Of a stretch of DNA of 64,000 nucleotides, positions 59,810 through 64,000 are shown in pieces (the stretch's first letter is position 1; the number at the start of each line of letters is the position of its first letter). The notes beneath the pieces are model-generated. The model was not told where the DNA came from, made no database searches, and saw only the letters and a program-made list of their open reading frames with translations. The DNA is from Nectonema munidae (Eukaryota; Nematomorpha; Nectonematoida; Nectonematidae), in NCBI GenBank assembly GCA_030549495.1, contig JAUIRK010000855.1, positions 2,626,001-2,690,000 of the forward strand, written 5' to 3'. The position numbers were made by a program, and so were the translations under genes.

Positions 59810-60192
59810 AATTTATTGAGGCAATGAACTGAAAAGTTTTGTTGTGTTCAACTCGAATAAGCTATAGACGAGAGCTTTTATGGGCTCTCGTTATATTAAC
59901 GTATGCATCGTATCTCTACGCTGTATTATATTTGCCTTGGGAAGAAGTGACCTCTATGTCCATATCAGATAACTCGGTCTTAATTACGGCCTCATCCTTC
60001 ACAACGATAACGAAAGGACGTGCAGATTTGTTTGTTGTATTCCCCTTCGGCACAATGCTAATGTTATCATCAATTAAATTCAGTTTGCTGGTAGATTTAT
60101 ATTTCTCATGGTGGGATATGTTTATGATGCTCTCTCTCTCTCTCTGCTCGAAACATATTTTATTCGTCCTTCTCACCACCAGCTTCTACATC
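59810..60192 (-). CDS. possible terminal exon of a minus-strand gene
   Basis: Minus-strand frame open from 60192 to a TAG at 59916-59918. It ends with KLNLIDDNISIVPKGNTTNK, SARPFVIVVKDEAVIKTELS, then DMDIEVTSSQGKYNTA. Third codon positions are richer in G/C than the surroundings, the composition is acidic and hydrophilic, and AATAAA lies about 95 bases after the stop (59810-59815). The opposite-strand open frame (159 codons, no ATG start) is highly hydrophobic and looks like its shadow. VKDEA and IKTE resemble sumoylation motifs (psi-K-x-E), seen in transcription regulators. No convincing acceptor or upstream exon was found. Confidence 0.35.
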
Positions 60193-60318
60193 ATGTATCG
60201 GTTTTTGTTCACGATATCTCTTCTCACAAATCTACTATGGTGTATTCTTTGGTGCGACACAAAAGAAAGCCTTTTTAAGTTTACTTGTAAACTGCCTTTT
60301 AAAATAGCTGTGTTTTAA

Positions 60319-62060
60319 TGAGATACATTTTATCATTTTAATCAACTACACGTGGTAAGATTTCCTATTTTATGGCATAAATGTACAACCTAGTTCATAC
60401 TTCTTTTTTAAATCGTTTTTACAAATATTTTTGGTTTTTTTATAAAAAAAACGTATAATTGATTTGTATTTTCAAAATTTGATTGGTAAAAATAACTGAA
60501 TATTGTAGTAGGTAAAAAAATATTGGATAACGGGATTAAAATGTTTTTATATTTTTAAAATGATCATGATGACAATTTTTCCATATTATTTAGTTAATTT
60601 GAAAGTTATTAATTAGATTTTTATTATAGTAACTATAATTACTTATTTTGTTCTTGAGTTATACACTTAAATTTTTTGTATATTATAAAATTACATTTTT
60701 GTTTCAATAAAAGTGACCATAACTCTCTAGAACCCTGAAATTAATCATCCACATCGAGTGAAGATTGTTATAGTAATTAGATTTATCAAAAAAAGAATAA
60801 GTTTTGTGCAAAATTTTATAAAAATACTGCTGTGAAAGCTTTCTCTGAATTTCTTTTTAAAAACAGCTTGTTCGTAATCTTATAAAAATGAAATTACACA
60901 CTAAATTTTTATAAATTATTGTAAATAATAAAATAATTTCTTTTTTTAATGTTTTTTTTAAAAACTATATAATATTTTAAAAGTATATATATAATTAATT
61001 GCCCAATCAAACTAATTAGCTTTACCAAAACCTTTTCTTTTTGATGCTAGATATTCCATTCTTGGATTTGATATTTTTTTGAAACCTCCGAACAATTTTC
61101 CGCACACAAATTCCCCTCTTAAATCACAAATTCTAAAATTTGCGAAATTTAAAATTCGTTATAATGATTGTTTCTTTCTTCGTTTTATAGCACGTTAAAA
61201 TGCAATTATAATAATTAGGTATTAAATTTTTTAATGCGACACATCATCAGTCATCTCTACACGCATTCTTCCGACTCATCGTCTTGAAGGGAGCATTTCT
61301 AACAAAAATTTTGTTGATAAATAGTCGCTTCCATTTTATAACTTTATCGATAAAATGCTGCTTTTACAATTGGCTAGGAGCTAGGATTTCGTAGAACACC
61401 TTCGTTGAAAAATACTCATATACGATTAATACTTTTATTATCGATATAAAAAACAGTTTTTAACAAATAATTTGAGAGGGGATTGGGAATGAAAATTTTA
61501 TAGATAAATTTCGCGCTAAAAATTTATATTTCTTTTAATAATAATTTGCCCGCAAGAACGATTTTTTAGAAGTCTTTTAAGATGAATAGGTCAATCTTGA
61601 TGAATGAAGAGCAAATATTGGCATTGCTGACATAACAGAAAAATATTGATTTATTCAAAAAACTGATTAAAACTCATAATTTACATATATTGATAGTAAT
61701 ATTACTATATAAATGATTAAACTCAATTTTAGCACTTTTTGTTGACTTCTATAATTGTGAAATTACTATTTTTTATTTTCAGTGAATAAACAGTTTTACA
61801 TGTTATTCAACCCCTTTATCTGCATATTTTCATTTAGTGAACAAAAAAGGTATTCAATGTATATGTATATAATAGGCTGTGAAATATTACATAACCTATA
61901 TTTCACTTTTGGAAAGATTATTATTATTATTAATTACATTATGATGAATTTGGTGATGTGTTCATATACTACATATTGTGAATACAGTGTTTTGTGTTGC
62001 ATTCATCATTTATGCGTATGAATGTTACACGGTTTGAGGAGATTGCTCAAAGAAAATTCT
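60319..62060. other. AT-rich DNA, nothing supported
   Basis: No supported gene. A small GC-richer patch at 61250-61295 reads SLQDDESEEC on the minus strand but is too short to call. Confidence 0.4.
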
Positions 62061-62065
62061 TCCAA

Positions 62066-62092
62066 TGCACACACACACACACACACACATGC
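62066..62092. repeat. (AC)n microsatellite
   Basis: About 13 AC units; a second (AC)n tract lies at 62273-62291. Confidence 0.9.
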
Positions 62093-62496
62093 ATTCAGAA
62101 GAGTTCTTCCATGCTAAGAATGGCAAAAATGAAGGAAATGAGGAATCCTCCTTATAGGTGAGAAGATGCTGGTATACACCAAATTAGAAGTTGATTGTGT
62201 AGTGTTTCTATCTCTTCCTATCTTTGCTATACGTCATATATGGATTGTACACGCACGAAAATTTTTCCACATACACACACACACACACACACTTAATTTA
62301 TTCATACACACACTGTCTCTTCTGAATCCATTTGGCCTCTTTTTTGAAATCTGAATTTTGACCATAAGCACACAAATTGCCTCCTTCTGGTAAGCAAGTA
62401 CCCTATATTTTTTCTTTTACTTCTTAGACTGGAAGAAAATTGGTCAGTGCATACTCCCTTCCTGAATTTAAAATAAACATGGTATATATATATACT

Positions 62497-62648
62497 TGGG
62501 GTGAGTAAGGTTGGTTAGATACTGGGTTTCGATGACTCAAGGTCTTGGGTTCGATCCCGCATCAAGTCTACTTTTCTTATAGTTCAATACAAGCGGTGCA
62601 ATTGTGCCTTTTCGATGAAAACACCCGACGGTACTTTTACCTTTGTCT
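62497..62648 (+). mobile_element. tRNA-SINE, best preserved copy
   Basis: Head ggggtgagtaaggttggttag (A-box-like) and GGTTCGATCCC (B box) about 40 bases later are spaced as in a tRNA gene. They are followed by a tRNA-unrelated body ending gatgaaaacaccc and acggtac. It is a polymerase III retroposon. The only copy in the window with its head on the plus strand. Confidence 0.85.
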
Positions 62649-64000
62649 ATATAACATAATATATATTTTAGTTTATTAACAACCCTTTCATGCACAATGC
62701 GACACCAGTGTTCCGTGGAATAAAAATAGAGTAATGTTTTGCTTTAAGGTAACGTCAATCAAAAATTTTAATATTTTTTAATTTGTTCAAATTTTTTTTA
62801 ATTTAAATGAATTAGTTTTATTATAAAAGATCTAGAATCTTTAGAGATATATATTAACGAAATAAGCCACATTGAAAATGTATGGTTTGATTGACATCAC
62901 AACAATAAATAATTGCTTGAGAAAATGTTTGATTGACGGAACCGCAAAGTAAAACTGTTCGATTATTATATATATTATATCAGCCTCATGAAAAACTTAT
63001 ATCTTTGTATAAATCCTCTCAAAAAACTAAGTCCCATATGTTATTGCCGCATTACTTATTCCATAAAAATACTTGTAGTAGTAGAAGTACTACTACTTTA
63101 ATAGTAGTTAAAAAACGATTTGAACAGAAAATAATAAGTTTCTGAAGTTTCTGAACCCACAGGAATATTTTCTTCATTATCGTGAGCATCAAGAAGATTT
63201 GAAGGTTTAGAAGATGCGAAAAGATTTAAGAAAAAAATCAGGAAAAGTTTTCATCAAAAAATTTTTTAATAGCAATGAAATAAAAATGGAGAAAAAAGAA
63301 ATTAAAAAAAAGAAAAAAAAATAAGGAGTATAAATAATTGTGATATAAAATGAGTTGTGTAATAGGTGAGTGAGTACGTATAAAATTAAGATATGATAGA
63401 AAATTTAAAAGTAAAAAAAATACAAGATATAAGAGAAACTATTGGTCAAGCTGTTGATTGACTTTATCCTTCTGTAAATAAGTGACTTGAAGTGTGGATG
63501 GAGATTTAGTTCTGAAAAATGTGAAACAAATATTTGGATCTGGTATCGTAGTTTCTCATTTGTAATAAAGAGTTTTGAAAAGTGAGTACAATTTGTTGTG
63601 CAATAATAGAAAAAGATGCAGTGCATAAGAGCGTTAAGTCCATAAAAAAAGAGTTTTTTATTTAATTTTTTTAAAAAATAAATTAAATTTTTTTTTAGAG
63701 TTTTTTATTTAATTTATCGAGAAGTGAGATGTTAGAAGAGCCGCGTGTAATGTTTGTATACTTAATAAGAGAAGAAATGTAAGTATAATAATATAGCATT
63801 TTTCTAGAGTCTATAGATTCCCCAAAAACGAGATATAATTTATGCTTTTTTTGTAAAAACTATATAACTGCATTTTTCTAAATTTAAACTCACCATATTA
63901 TGACATGACCAGATATAAATGCCAGATAACACCTTATTTACATCATTTATCGACAGATGGAGAGTTTGAATCTACTTCAGATTGTAGACCATTAAAATAA
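62649..64000. other. AT-rich DNA, nothing supported
   Basis: No supported gene or recognised repeat up to the end of the window. Confidence 0.4.

Noticed and set aside
59839-60318. 159-codon plus-strand hydrophobic frame
   Set aside because: It has no ATG start, is rich in Leu/Phe/Ser as expected opposite a coding strand, and the minus frame has the better codon pattern.
62497-62570. Functional tRNA gene
   Set aside because: A and B boxes are present but no closed acceptor stem; the same sequence recurs as dispersed SINE copies.

Overview
The window is AT-rich eukaryotic nuclear DNA (about 70% A+T by eye) with small spliced exons, long introns, many decayed transposable elements and a nuclear gene for a mitochondrial ribosomal protein. 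It looks like an arthropod genome. My recollection of the tRNA-derived SINE family points to a caligid copepod (sea louse), but that is an inference and was not tested.

Layout. 1-8000: gene-poor and repeat-rich (two LINE fragments, an old mariner-type MITE, a 150-bp tandem array). 8055-28680: one multi-exon plus-strand gene. A TATA promoter is followed by a 943-nt first coding exon (signal peptide, Gln/Ser-rich secreted region), an EGF-like exon, two micro-exons, a second EGF plus transmembrane exon, and six or seven small exons for a charged cytoplasmic tail. The phases I could follow join into about 678 residues. Its introns carry LINE fragments, a mariner-type MITE, SINEs and a shared 150-bp repeat. 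28753-31186: a TTAA-flanked element with internal satellite arrays. 32445-33114: a broken OTU-like protease segment. 34245-35492: an intact, intronless minus-strand gene for mitochondrial ribosomal protein mL39. 36700-37920: a 137-bp tandem repeat and the 3' end of a hAT transposon. 39425-44500: a TIR-bounded AT-rich element that received a nearly intact 2.54-kb pogo/Tigger transposon. 45000-46720: a LINE fragment running into a roughly 480-bp pure (TGA)n array. 49824-50277: a probable small two-exon minus-strand gene. 50340-55110: three minus-strand LINE fragments. 55298-57255: two of three near-identical 130-bp TTAA-flanked MITEs, with a GC-richer promoter-like patch between them. 59800-60180: a possible terminal exon of a minus-strand gene. 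62497-62648: a well-preserved tRNA-SINE.

The host genes show no operon logic; each stands alone among mobile DNA. The best novelty candidates are the unrecognised EGF/transmembrane gene, the two TTAA-specific (piggyBac-like by target site) non-autonomous families, the nested Tigger and its host element, and the C-terminal extension of mL39.
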